Shown: positions 47,701 through 59,700 of the stretch, piece by piece | Layout of the letters: every line of letters begins with the position of its first letter | How positions within the stretch are numbered: position 1 is the first letter of the stretch | NCBI RefSeq assembly: GCF_030704535.1 | Contig: NC_081823.1 | Location: 6,950,501-7,014,500 of the forward strand | Direction: 5' to 3' | Length of the DNA: 64,000 nucleotides | DNA from: Vitis vinifera | Lineage: Eukaryota; Streptophyta; Magnoliopsida; Vitales; Vitaceae | Translations under genes and position numbers: made by a program | Notes under the pieces: model-generated | Seen by the model: the letters and a program-made list of their open reading frames with translations, nothing else | Database searches by the model: none | What the model was told of the DNA's origin: nothing

Positions 47701-50700
47701 GCTTGGCAAATGGCCCTCTTATATATTTTTTGGTCAGTCTGGAAGGAAAGGAACTTGTTAGCTTTTGGGAATGAAGAGCTTTCGCTTCATAGACTGAAAT
47801 ATTATTTTTTATGTAATCTTTGGTCTTGGGTTAGGGTGTCTATAGTTTTGAGCCCTTTATCTCTTGTTAGCTATAGAAATGTCCTATTCAATATTAACCA
47901 CTTGGATAGATTTGGAGGATTTAAAATTGTAGGATTGAGACGATTAGGGGACATACCTTCTTCTAGGGTCAATGATTGATCGTGCTTAGGAGGATTTTGA
48001 ACTTGTTCTAACCTAGTTTCCTAAGTCTTCTTAAGTAAACAAGCCACTCTGAATCATAAGACTTCCCGTAATTTCATAGCTTTGAATTTTAGACTTCCTC
48101 TGAATTTCGTTTCTCTCACCCACCGACCCAAGTAGGCATCGGCAAAGATAGGGACCAATCTTGGGACTGATCTTCCACTTCCAGTTTCTCTTCCTAAAAA
48201 TTAGTCTTTTGATAATAAGGTTGGTCCTCAAAGAAGTTAACATCCATTATAACAAATTTCTTTTGAGAAGGGTTGTAACCCTTTTGAGTGGGAGAGTAGC
48301 CTAAGAAGATACATTTAGTAGCTCTAGGGTCAAGTTTAGGTCTATCTTTACTTGGGATATGAACAAAAACAGTGCATCCAAATACTTTTGGAGAGAGAGT
48401 CCCAAGCCATGGTATATGGGAAAAATAATTTTTCAAGGTTTTAATGAGAGTTTTGAAGTTAAGGGCTTTTAAAGGCATACTATTTATTAAACAGACTGCT
48501 GTAAGGATAGTATTCCCCCAAAAAAGTCATTGAGACATTTCTTGTAAACATAAGTGCCCGAGCTACTCTAAGGAGATGCCTATTCTTTCATCAGCCACCT
48601 CATTTTGTTGAGGGGTATCCACACATGTAGATTGGTGGATAATGCCATTTTGAGTGAAGAACATACTTAGACTTTCATTGAAGTACTTGGTTTAATCATC
48701 AAATCTAATCACTCGTACTTGGACACCAAATTTTATTTGGATCATTTGTAGAAGTTTTGCAAGATGGGAATAGTTTCAGATTTTCCCTTTAATAGATACA
48801 CCCTAGTAGTCCCGCTGCAATCATTGATAAAACTAATAAATCACCTAGCTCCAGAAAGACAAGTTACCCATGAGGGTCCCCACACATCCGTATGTATAAT
48901 AAAGAAAGGAACTTCGCTTCTTTTATTACTAAAAGGATAGAGAACCCAATGGTTTTTTGTCAATTCACACACTTCACACTTAAGCTTAGAGCTATCTAGG
49001 TTATACAAAGTTTAGGATACAATTGTTGTAGGTAAGCGGAACTTGGATGTCTTAATCTCTCATGCATTGGCCAATAACTTTAAAAAAATCCTTCAGCAGT
49101 CCCCTTTATTTGATAAGCCTGAACTTTTCCTCCTTCCTCAATCTCTAGGTAGTATAGGCCATTTCTCTCGTTACTATTGCCAATCATCTTCTCCGAAGTG
49201 TGGTCCTGAAAAACACAATAATTTAGGAAAAAAGTTACTAAAACAATTGCAGGTTTTTTTAAGTTTGTTGATTGACAAAAGGTTGTAGAACATTTTTGGG
49301 ACATGTAGAACATAAGTGAGGGTACTCTTCAGTGAAAGAGACACATTTCCTTTACCACTAACTCGAGTAAGAGTTTTATCAGCAACTTGCACCTTTTGTT
49401 TGCCAGAACAGGGTCTATGTGATAAGAAAAAATTAGATTCTTTGGTCATATGATCACTAGCTCCTAAATCAATAATCCAGGAGTTAAAATTCGATACAGC
49501 AGTGGTTGTAAGAGCTTTACAGAGTGTACTTGATTGTGCAAAAGCACAAGAACTGGAAGTGGGAGTAACCTTTGATTTTCCCATGATCTTATACAAAATA
49601 TCAAGTTGTTCCTTTGTAAAAGGTAGATTCTCATCAATTGAAAGGGATCCATTAGCAGCAAAGGTGGGACCTAGTATTGTCTCAGCTTGAAAACTCTTGC
49701 TGTTCTTGGAAAATTTCCATTCTTATTCCCTTGTTGTGGTCTTCCATTCAGTTTCCAGTATGTCTCTCTTGTATATTTAGGTTTTCTGCATTTGTCACAC
49801 TGTCTCATATCTTAACCCCCTCCTTTGTTTGTGTTTGAATTGTTCTCCACAGCCACCTTGAGAGCAGAATTATCATGACATGGTGTTTTCATCATAACAC
49901 CAATTCTGGATTCTTCACTGTGGACAAGGGAACGCACTTCATTCAAGGAGGGAAGGGGACCTTTTCTAGGGATCCGACCCCTTACCTAATTCAACTTTGG
50001 ATTCAATCCATCAAGGAATTCAAAGATCCTCTGTCTTTCAAATAAATTCGTAAGCTTTGCAACATTCTTTGCCAGAACAGGGTCTATATGATTGTCAATT
50101 CTCCTTGTTTGGTTACATGAATCTTGTTCATCAATCTAAACACTTGAGCAACATCTCCTTGCTTTGAATAGATTTGTGTAACGGCATCCCAAATCTCCTT
50201 CACCTTAGAGGGAAATAAGAAAGGCTTAGCTATTCCTGGTTGTGTTGAATTCGGCAACGAGAACATTATTAAAGAGTTTCCTGCTTCCCATGATTCAAAG
50301 TTAGGATCTGAAGTTTTTGGTTCTATTACTATCCTGCGTAGATACCCTATCTTCCCTTAACTTAATAGAAAGGGTTTGGCCAACCGAGACTACTCAAGAA
50401 AATTACGATCATTGAGTTTTTGGGTGGTGATTTGAAGATTAGGGTTATCTCACCTTGTCGGGTGAGTATATTAAAATATTGGGTAACAAACATCTCATCT
50501 TGTCATGGATCATGAAGGATACCCTTGATTTCAATTAGTTCTGATGTATTTTCATTGTCAGAATAAGTTTTTCTCGTTACATCCCACATCTCCTTCGCTG
50601 TTGCATAGATCATGAAGATTTCTCCCACTTTGGTGGTCATGGAATTGATCAGCCTTGACATAACCATCATGTTTTCAGCTTTCCAGGTCTTGAACTTAGG

Positions 50701-53700
50701 ATCTTCTTTCTCTGGAACAGCTATTTCTCTGGTGAGATAGTCGTCTTTCCCCTTGCCACACGCATACATCATGATGGATTGAGCCCATTGAGGAAAATTG
50801 TTTCTGTTCAGCTTCAGTCCCAGGATTGGTAAAACTGAGCCTTCAGAGCCTCCATTATGGCTAGGAAAGGTTGTTTCTTGAGTGGAGATCATCTTTGTGG
50901 TGTTACTTTGCCTATTGGTGTCCATACCATGTTTTGTCATCAAGTTTTCCTTGATATAGAGGGTGATATGTTGCTGCTGAAAGATGCTTTGTTTTGGGGT
51001 GAGAAAAACAGAGCAATTGAATCTGGTCAAAACTAGAATGAAAATCAGCGACGAAGGTTGAGGAAAAGGAAAAAGGGAATAAACCCAAGGAGCCTTTTTG
51101 GCTTTGATACCATGTGAAAAGAAAAGGAAACTTCTCCTTGTTTTTATTTCTCTGCAAAATAATGCAAATACAACTAGACTTAAGTAGGGGAAGAATGGTG
51201 ACAACCCAACCATTAAATCCCATGATTTTAGTCCCTAAAATAAGCAAATATACAATTTGAAAATATGGAAACTGAGCTGGAGAGATTGGATGACCCATCC
51301 ATCCTTATCTCCTAATAAAATCCTAGCTAATCACACAAAATAAGCACATGCTAATTTTGGGATTTCCACACAGCACACACTAATTTCAGGATTTCCACAT
51401 ACTCCTTGCTATCACCATATTGTTTTTTTTATTTCTCTGGGTAACTAAGTTACCTCCAATAAAAGTGCAATACCTGCCTAATGAGCATCTATGTCGGCTT
51501 CAATCTGCAAATGTCGACGATTCGTTAACAGTAATCCTCTCCCTCGTGTCCCTTTTAGATATTTAAGGATTCGCTGAACTGCTTCAAGTGTTCATCTGTT
51601 GGTGAGTGCATGAATTGGCTCACTACAGTAACTGCAGAAGCTATGTCTGGCCAAGTATGCGAAAGATAAATTAACTTTCCAACTAGCCTTTGGTATTGCT
51701 CTTTATTTCCCATTCTTTCTGTTCTTATCACTTCTAGTTTCACATTCAGTTCAATTGGAGTCTCCACTAGTTAGCAGCCAAGTAAACGAGTTTCTAAGGG
51801 TAAGGTCAATACATATTTCCTTTGTGTGACAAATATTCCTTTCTTGCATTTTGCAAATTCCACTCCTAAGAAGTACTTTAAAGCCCCGAGATCTTTAATA
51901 CATTAGGTGGGTTAGAATTATACTAATGGGTATTCATATAAAAGCATACACAACCCAAGCCAGCTCATTTATTAAATAAGTTGTATTGATTGTGCCGCGC
52001 TATTTGTATGATAAACTTGTGTTTGTGTCATGTCATCTTACTACAATTATTAACTAAGACATGTTCGAATTGAGTAAATTTTTAGCATTTTTTTAACTCA
52101 ATATGACTTGAACATGATATATCACCCATTGTCACCCCTATTTCCAAGGACATCTTTACGATGTAGATACCCATAGAATTACAATAGTAGAATCCTGCTC
52201 TGACCCAAGGTTGTAGTTCAAAACCGTGTTTCAAATTGGTTCATCACTCCCCTAGCACATAATAGAGTTTCCAACCTGCTCATAACAGTATATTACGATT
52301 TCAAACCTGAACTTCCCTTTTTTGCTTCTTAAACTAGCCAAGGGCAGATTCATAATGTGCATGCTTTTTTCTCAAATAATTAACATGGATATGATGATAA
52401 TTTCCTTGTCACTTGATTTTTTTTCTTTGTTTAGGCGTTTATTTATCCTTTAGAAGCCTTCATCTAATGTTCTCTACTTTAGTGCACAGTTAATAGTATA
52501 ATTTTGTTTGGTACCTTTTAAAAATTAAGGCATTTGTTGCTGTATTACAGGTAATATCTTACATGAGAGGTCCTCTTCTCTTCATATTCAACTTTCATCC
52601 CACGAATTCTTATGAAGGATACTATGTGGGTGTAGAAGAAGCTGGAGAGTATCAAGTAAGTGATGATCCTTTATGCAATTGTACTTGTCTTTTTTCAGGA
52701 TCAAAATAATAAACATAGCATATTGATAATGCTGTTAAACCAATGAATGCATAAAACAGTATTGGATGATAACTTTGATATATGTGGTTAATTCTAGATA
52801 ACATTAAGTAGAGTAAAAAATATTAGCCATGGCTAAAGGCCAAGCAGCTAGGAAGAAATGCAAAGAACAAGAATTATTGAAACTAGCATATTGGAAGATC
52901 AATTGGCCAAAATAACCATGATGATGTTTAAGAATAGAAATCCTAGCGAGAGTAGTAGTGGTTTGATTGGATTATACTATATGGATTTTGATATAGAGAA
53001 ACCATGCTTCACGCATTGATCTAGACACGAAGAAGGGTTAGATGTCTATTAAAGTGGACCTTGAGAAGGCCTATAACAGACTTCAATGGGATTTTTTTCA
53101 TTTGTAGAATTTATAAACCACCATCGAAGGCATGAGTTATTAGCTTAACATAAAACAATGAAACTAAATACATGAAAAATAAATAAATAATAAATAAAAA
53201 ATAAGATATAAAATTTGTTTAGAAAATGTAATGCTTTGAGATTCAAAATCAATGGCCAATTATACCTCTTAGGTAGAATAATAGTATGAAGTGCACTATT
53301 CTGCAGCCTCTTTGGTAAAATAATAGTTTACAGGATATATTTGCGCAAAGCTAGTTATGTCATTAGAATGGTTCTGAAGTTTCTGCAAGCTTTTGGTTGA
53401 GCAAAGAGAGTTGGATAATTTTGGTGAAAAGTAGGAATTTTGTACTCAATTGGCTTGAACCATGAAAGTGGTTAAAATTGCCAACCAGTTAATCAACAGC
53501 CAATATCTGCCTTTGAATGGTTTCTCGGCTATTCATAAAAAAAATAGTTTGTCAGCTGGGAAAACACATAGTGCAAATGGTTGGCTAAATAATAAACATT
53601 GCTGGATATTGTTCTTATCCAAATAGTCAATAAAAGCCTGCGTGGGCTGTGAGGACTCTGAACTTGCTTTGGATTTTCTAGATGTTTTAAATTTTAAGTG

Positions 53701-56700
53701 CTAAGTTGTGAGGAAATCTGGCTTTACACTTTGGGTATTGTGATGGATTTGGAAGTTCAGTTATTTTGTTTGGAATTACATGCTCCAGACTTTGGTGTAC
53801 TTAACATTGGTATACTTCAACATTGGATTGCCCTTTTTCCTTCATAGGTAACATTGAGCAACTAAATAGTTTCCGTAAGATTTTGCTCAACATTGATAAG
53901 ATTTTGTTCTATGAATTTATTTCTTGTTGCTTACTAGATTCCATACAGAGGTGACATTAAGTCAAATAAAGCTTGCAAAAAATAGGCAGTTTTTAGTTGT
54001 CATTAAAGAATCTTTCAGAATGAGTTGGAAATTATTTTTAATATTTGCAAATTTGTGAATGAGTTGCAATTATTGAATTATATAGGACACAATATAAACT
54101 GTGGGTTAATTAAAAATGCTTTTCTGAAGTTAAAAGGTATCATGGTTAGGGCAAAATGTGAGGTAGAAAGCTGATTTAGTCTTGTCATGGGCAATGAGAG
54201 CCATTGTGTGCATCAATATTGTGTTACATGGTCTGATTTAAAGGTGCTGCATGTATATGAAGGGAAAAAGGAATTTAGGTCAAGAATGGAAGAAAAGCCA
54301 TGATTGCTTCTTATAACCTGATAGAGTAAACCTTAGAGGGCGTTTCATGAAAATTACAGAAATTGTTACAAAAAGGAAACCTTTAATTCTTGTCGTCCCC
54401 GAGTGCGTTGAAGGCAAAGGGTGGGAAGACCTTAGGAAGGCGATTTTTTTAGTGCAAGTGTATTCTGATCAAGCTGGAGGAGCTTCGAAGGAGACGTTTG
54501 GAGATACTCAGATGAGAAAGGGCATTTACAAAGGTTTCCGGTCATACGCAGAAGTGGTTGCAAAGGATGGACATAGGACTAGAGTTTTGTTGTCAGCTGG
54601 AAAATGGGCCAGAGCTGTAATTTGCGAATGCAAAGAAAAAGTCCAAGACTGGACTCACGAAGGAAAAGCTATCGCGAGGATGATGGGCACGAAAGGAATG
54701 GTGTCTATAACTCCCATTTCCGCTTTCAAGGGGTGTTTCTTTGTGGGTTCAGCAAGGAGAGCAAAATGGTTCCAAGAGCAGGGAAGACTTTTAGTGAAAG
54801 GAAGGCCTGTTCTCCTGAGGAGATGGTCGCCAAGTGAAAATATGGTTGTTTTCGGAAAATTCAGAAGGGGTTGGTTAGAATTGAAAGGTCTTCTTTTTCA
54901 CTTGTGGGATGAAAATCAGTTGAAATTCATTCTGAAGAAGTGGGGGAGGGTAACGAAGGTGGCAAGGGAATCATTGAAGCTGGTGGACTTGACGAAGGTG
55001 AAACTGTGGGTGGAGATGCTTCCAAATGTCGTGCTACCAGCGTTGCTTGAGGTGGAAGATGGGGCCTGGACATTTACAGTCGCAGTTTCAATCACCGGAG
55101 AAGTTGATGAAGATGACATTGCCACGTCCGAGTCAACCCGTAGCAGGGACGAGTTGTTGAAAGCGGGAGGTTACGTCTCTCAGTCGACAAAAAATGCAGA
55201 GGGGCTACGCGGTAGCATTAGGGATAATGAGTGCTACAGTAGGAGGCTTCTTCCTCGGTCACGTTATCGGTGCTCAAGTACAAGATTGGATGCCAAAAGG
55301 AAGAATGGTTGGGGAGGGAGTAGTCTGGGCCCACAGAGCCTGAGCCCTTGTTTAAAGCCCAGCCTGTAAGGGCCCAAAGAGGGACGAAGAATCGTGGGCT
55401 TCACGCTGGCCCAGTCGTTCCTCAAGTCCACGAGACTGTAGCGGTATCGTCTCCATCTCTTCAACGAGATGGTTCTTCTACAAAGGCGGTCACGCTGCTT
55501 GCAAGCTCTCAAGGTCCAGTCGAGGTGAGGGCCGACGTCGAGGCTTTCTCTGGAGAGGATGGTCGGGCCTTTGAGTTAAAGGCCCAGTTTCTTTCCAACC
55601 CTAGCCCACCTTCAGACATTATCGTGGGCTGTAAATTAAAAGGTCTGTCGGGGCTAGGCCAAAGTTTGGGAGGAACGATGTCCTCTGGTAAGAAAGGTCG
55701 GTCTTGAAGGGAAGAAGATGCAGTGAGAAAGGGGAAAGCTCCTATGGATCAGATGAGAGGCTCTATGCAAAAGGAAGAGATGATAGTTTCAAAGAAGATG
55801 TGGACCACCCTCTTCCCTCCAAGTGTTGATCACCGACAAGGACATCAGAGTAGCAGCGAGCCTCTTTTCCTCCGAAAATCATCGTCGTTTAGTGAAGTTT
55901 GCAATTTGGAAGAGGATTTTGGGATGGGATCTCAGATGGAACAAGGAATTAGAGAGAGTTCTCTCTTTCGTTGTCTTTTGTCAAGGAACAGTAAGCAGTG
56001 TTCGAGGGAAGAGACCTCGACGTCAAGTGAAGAGACGGATCTGCGAAATTCCCATTTCGAAGAAGACAAAGAAGGTTTTTTGGGCCGAGTGGGGTCTAAT
56101 CTTCGTGGTTCTTCAGTCACAGATTTACCTTCTATTTCATAAATCAGAGGTAAAGGACTCATCTTTGAGGGGATTTGCAAAATTCCGGGAGTGGAAAACA
56201 TGGAGGTATGTCTGCCCTTTCCTCAGCCACCCAAGTCTTCTTCTATCCCTTCTTATAGTCTGGAACTTCCTTTGCCGAGTCCCTCTGGTCCGCATCTCCC
56301 TAGTTCAATCTCTCTTTCTCAGTCTCCTACGGAAAATCAAGTTACTTCTGAAATTTTTTCTGAAAAAGGCGTTGTTGGCACTTTTTATCAAAAATATGTT
56401 GGCATTCCTGTCCATGATGAGGAGGTGAACCAGTTTGCCTTATCAAACCAATTGTCTGAGAGTTTTACCCCTAGGAAGTCTAAACCTAACTCGCCTAAGG
56501 AGGATTCCAACCTGTTGACAGGTAGCCTATTGATGGCCTGTCCCCTAGGAAAATGGCTAAAGTGCGAGAGGTTTTATGCTCTCTGGATATTAAGGTTTAT
56601 TCCAGGAGGAAGAACAGTGGCTCCACAGGTAATTGAGACTTGGTGGATTTGGTTTGGAGGGTTAGGGTCTATGAGTTTTTCCATGAAAATTATCAACTAG

Positions 56701-59700
56701 AACACCAAGGGTTTGGGTTCAAGGAATAAGCGAATGGTGGTTAAAGATTTTCTAAGGTCAGAGAATCCGGATGTTGTGATGATTCAGGAAACAAAAAAGG
56801 AGAAGTGTGACAGGAGGTTTGTGGATAGTGTCTGGACGGTCAGAAATAAGGAATGAGTTGCTTTTCTGGCATGCGGGGCTTCAAGTGAGATTTTGATCAT
56901 TTGGGACTCAAAAAAACTGCTTAGTGAGGAGGTGGTAATAGGATCTTTCTCGGTCTCAGTCAAGTTTGCTTTGGACGGCTGTGGACCTCTTTGGATATCC
57001 GTAGTTTATGGCCTAAACAGTCCCTCACTTAGGAAGGATTTTTGGGTGAAACTTTTTGACATTTATGACCTAACTTTTCCGTTATAGTGTGTGGGCGGTG
57101 ATTTTAATGTCATAAGGAGAAGTTCAGAAAAATTGGGGGGGTTCTAGTCTAACTTCAAGCATGAAGCACTTTGATAGTTTTATAAGAGAATGTGAATTGC
57201 CTGATCCACCTCTTCGGAACGCATCATTCACTTGGTCAAATTTGCAAGTCTCCCGTGTGTAAGAGATTGAACCGTTTTCTTTACTCAAATGAGTGAGGGC
57301 AACTCTTTCCCCAAGACCTTTAAGAAGCCCTTATTAAAAGGACCTCGGATCATTAGCCAATTGTTTTGGATACCAACCCGTTCATGTGGGGCCCAACACC
57401 TTTTAGGTTTGAGAATATGTGGTTGCAACATCCTAGTTTCAAGGAGAACTTTGGAAATTGATGGAGAGGTTTTCAAGGAAATGGATGGGAAGGCCACAAG
57501 CTCATGAAGAGATTACAATCTGTTAAAGCCAAATTGAAGGAGTGGAATAAGGTTTCTTTTGGAGAGCTTAATGAAAAGAAAAAAAGTATCCTCAATGATT
57601 TAGCTAACTTTGATGCCATTGAGCAAGTAGGGGGTCTCACTTTTGATTTGTTAAATCAAAGAGCCTTAAGAAAAAGGGAGCTAGAGGAATTAATTTTGAG
57701 GGAAGAAATTCATTAGAGACAAAAAGTTAGGGTGAAATGGGTTAAGGAAGGGGATTGTAACTCTAAGTTTTTTCATAAAGTGGTTAATGGCAGGCGAAAT
57801 AAAAAATATATCAAGGAGTTGGAGAATGAAAGGGGCTTAGTGTTGAATAAAGTCGAGAGTATCACAGAGGAGATCTTGCTTTACTTTGAAAAGCTCTACG
57901 CGAGTCCTATAGGAGAGTCTTGGAGAGTTGAAGGATTAGATTGGTCCCCTATTTCGGAAGGGAGCGTATTAAGGTTGGATTCCCCTTTCACTGAAGAAGA
58001 GATTTCTAAGGCCATTTTTCAGTTGCATAGGGACAAGGCATCGGGGCCTGATGGCTTTACCATTGCAGTATTCCAAGATTGTTGGAATGTGATTAAGGAG
58101 GATTTAGTGAGAGTGTTTGCAAAATTTCACAGGAGCGGAATTATCAATCAAAGCACTAATACCTCCTTCATTGTTCTGTTACCCAAAAAGAGTTTGACAA
58201 AGAAAATCTCAGATTTTAGACCCATTAGCCTGATCACTAGTTTCTACTAGATAATAGCTAAAGTGCTTTCAAGGCGTCTAAGAGGGGTTCTACATGATTT
58301 GTAAGTTAAAATTTTTATGCAATATATTAGTTTTACGAATATAAAAAGTTAGAGCTTGGGAGATAATATATAAAGACCTGTATTAATAACATATAAATAT
58401 ATAATCCTAGGAAAATTTGGAACTAAAAATTATATCTAAAAAGTTTAAAAGTTTGTTTTTGTAAATTTTGTGATGAGGCTACACATTAAATTCATATTTT
58501 GTTAAATTAAACTTTTCAAAATTTTAATATTCAATGTTTTCTTAGGATATGATATAGTTTAAAATCTTTAAATCCTAGTATCTTTCATGAAATTTATTAT
58601 ACACTATTTTATGCATCATACTTTCGATATTTGTACATGTATGCATATTTTTCCTATTTATTTTTTCACTATATAGAAACTAACAATACACAATTCGACA
58701 TGATACACAATATGAAAAAATAGAAAAACAATACATGATACATTTTACAAGTTAACAACTATGGTCCTGTTCTACATGGCCTCTCTTGCATTCAGATATT
58801 CTACAGATTTAGTTAGTCATTTTCACAAGATTTATGATTTGTAATGGTGCAGATAATACTGAATACAGACGAAACAAAGTATGGTGGTCAAGGACTTATT
58901 GAAGAAGGGCAATATCTTCGGAGAACCATTAACAGAAGGTACTCAGAGTTTCTTGAATCTTTTTCTACCTTCCCAACATTGTTGTTGCTGGACTGTTTTT
59001 TGTATTCTTTGTATTCTTCTACTTATGGAGTTATCATTTTTATCTTTGCAGAGTTGATGGTCTCCGAAACTGCTTAGAAGTGTCTCTTCCCAGTAGAACC
59101 GCGCAGGTTGGTAGCTATTTGCTGCAATCGTTTATTTATTTATTTCTCTGGTAGTGGCATTAGACTGGGATTTGTTATATTCCCTACATTGCTTGGTGTC
59201 AGAATTGCACCCACTATTCCGAGAGGCCTATGAAACCCCATACATGGATTGTGAACATCCCACCATATTTCATTCTTTCGACAGCTTTTGAAATAAGGCA
59301 AATAAAACCAAAGGTCACTAGTTATGATAATCTGATTTGGTTGTGACTGTAAATAGACACTACTCACATCTGACCACCAAATTGTCATATTCTGCCTCTA
59401 GTGATTAAAGGCTGAGGAACTTAGTGCTGCTTCCTGCTCTTAATCCTGGATGCAGTGAATCAGGAGCCAATTCCTTATATAATCTACTCTTCCTGTAGAG
59501 TTTGAAATTGCTCCCACATTTACAGCTTAAAAATTGTTTTAATTTGTTTCAGGGTGTTATTGGAGAGCCTCATACATTTCATAGGAGCTGATTTAAGGAC
59601 AAAATAAAATAAAAAATTAGAAAGTATATATGTATATATTTGCACTATTTACCTCGAATTGAATAGCTCATTATAACCAAGCATTCCGATATGCAGCTTG

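Larger units (their letters stand above)
44846..52550. other. Intron 17 of the branching enzyme gene (7.7 kb)
   Basis: The largest intron, a nest of antisense copia parts with a sense LINE fragment, listed separately. The flanking exons (end ...DSAM, start VISYMRGP) still join in phase. The pieces 45530-45680 and 51930-52550 show no gene; the latter has a possible transposon end, GTCACCCCTATTTCC near 52130-52145, resembling that at 6244. Confidence 0.8.
52656..58852. other. Intron 18 of the branching enzyme gene (6.2 kb)
   Basis: Contains a short LINE RT fragment near 53030-53110 and a large L1 (54347-58303), listed separately. 52680-53020, 53110-54340 and 58304-58852 show no gene; the last is AT-rich. 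Exons on both sides join in phase ([10 protein letters not shown]). Confidence 0.8.

Noticed and set aside
46768-47979. Long 403-codon open frame as a host gene
   Set aside because: It is L1 ORF2 sequence with zinc-finger RVT motifs, with no 5' part and the catalytic block damaged; it sits within a host intron.
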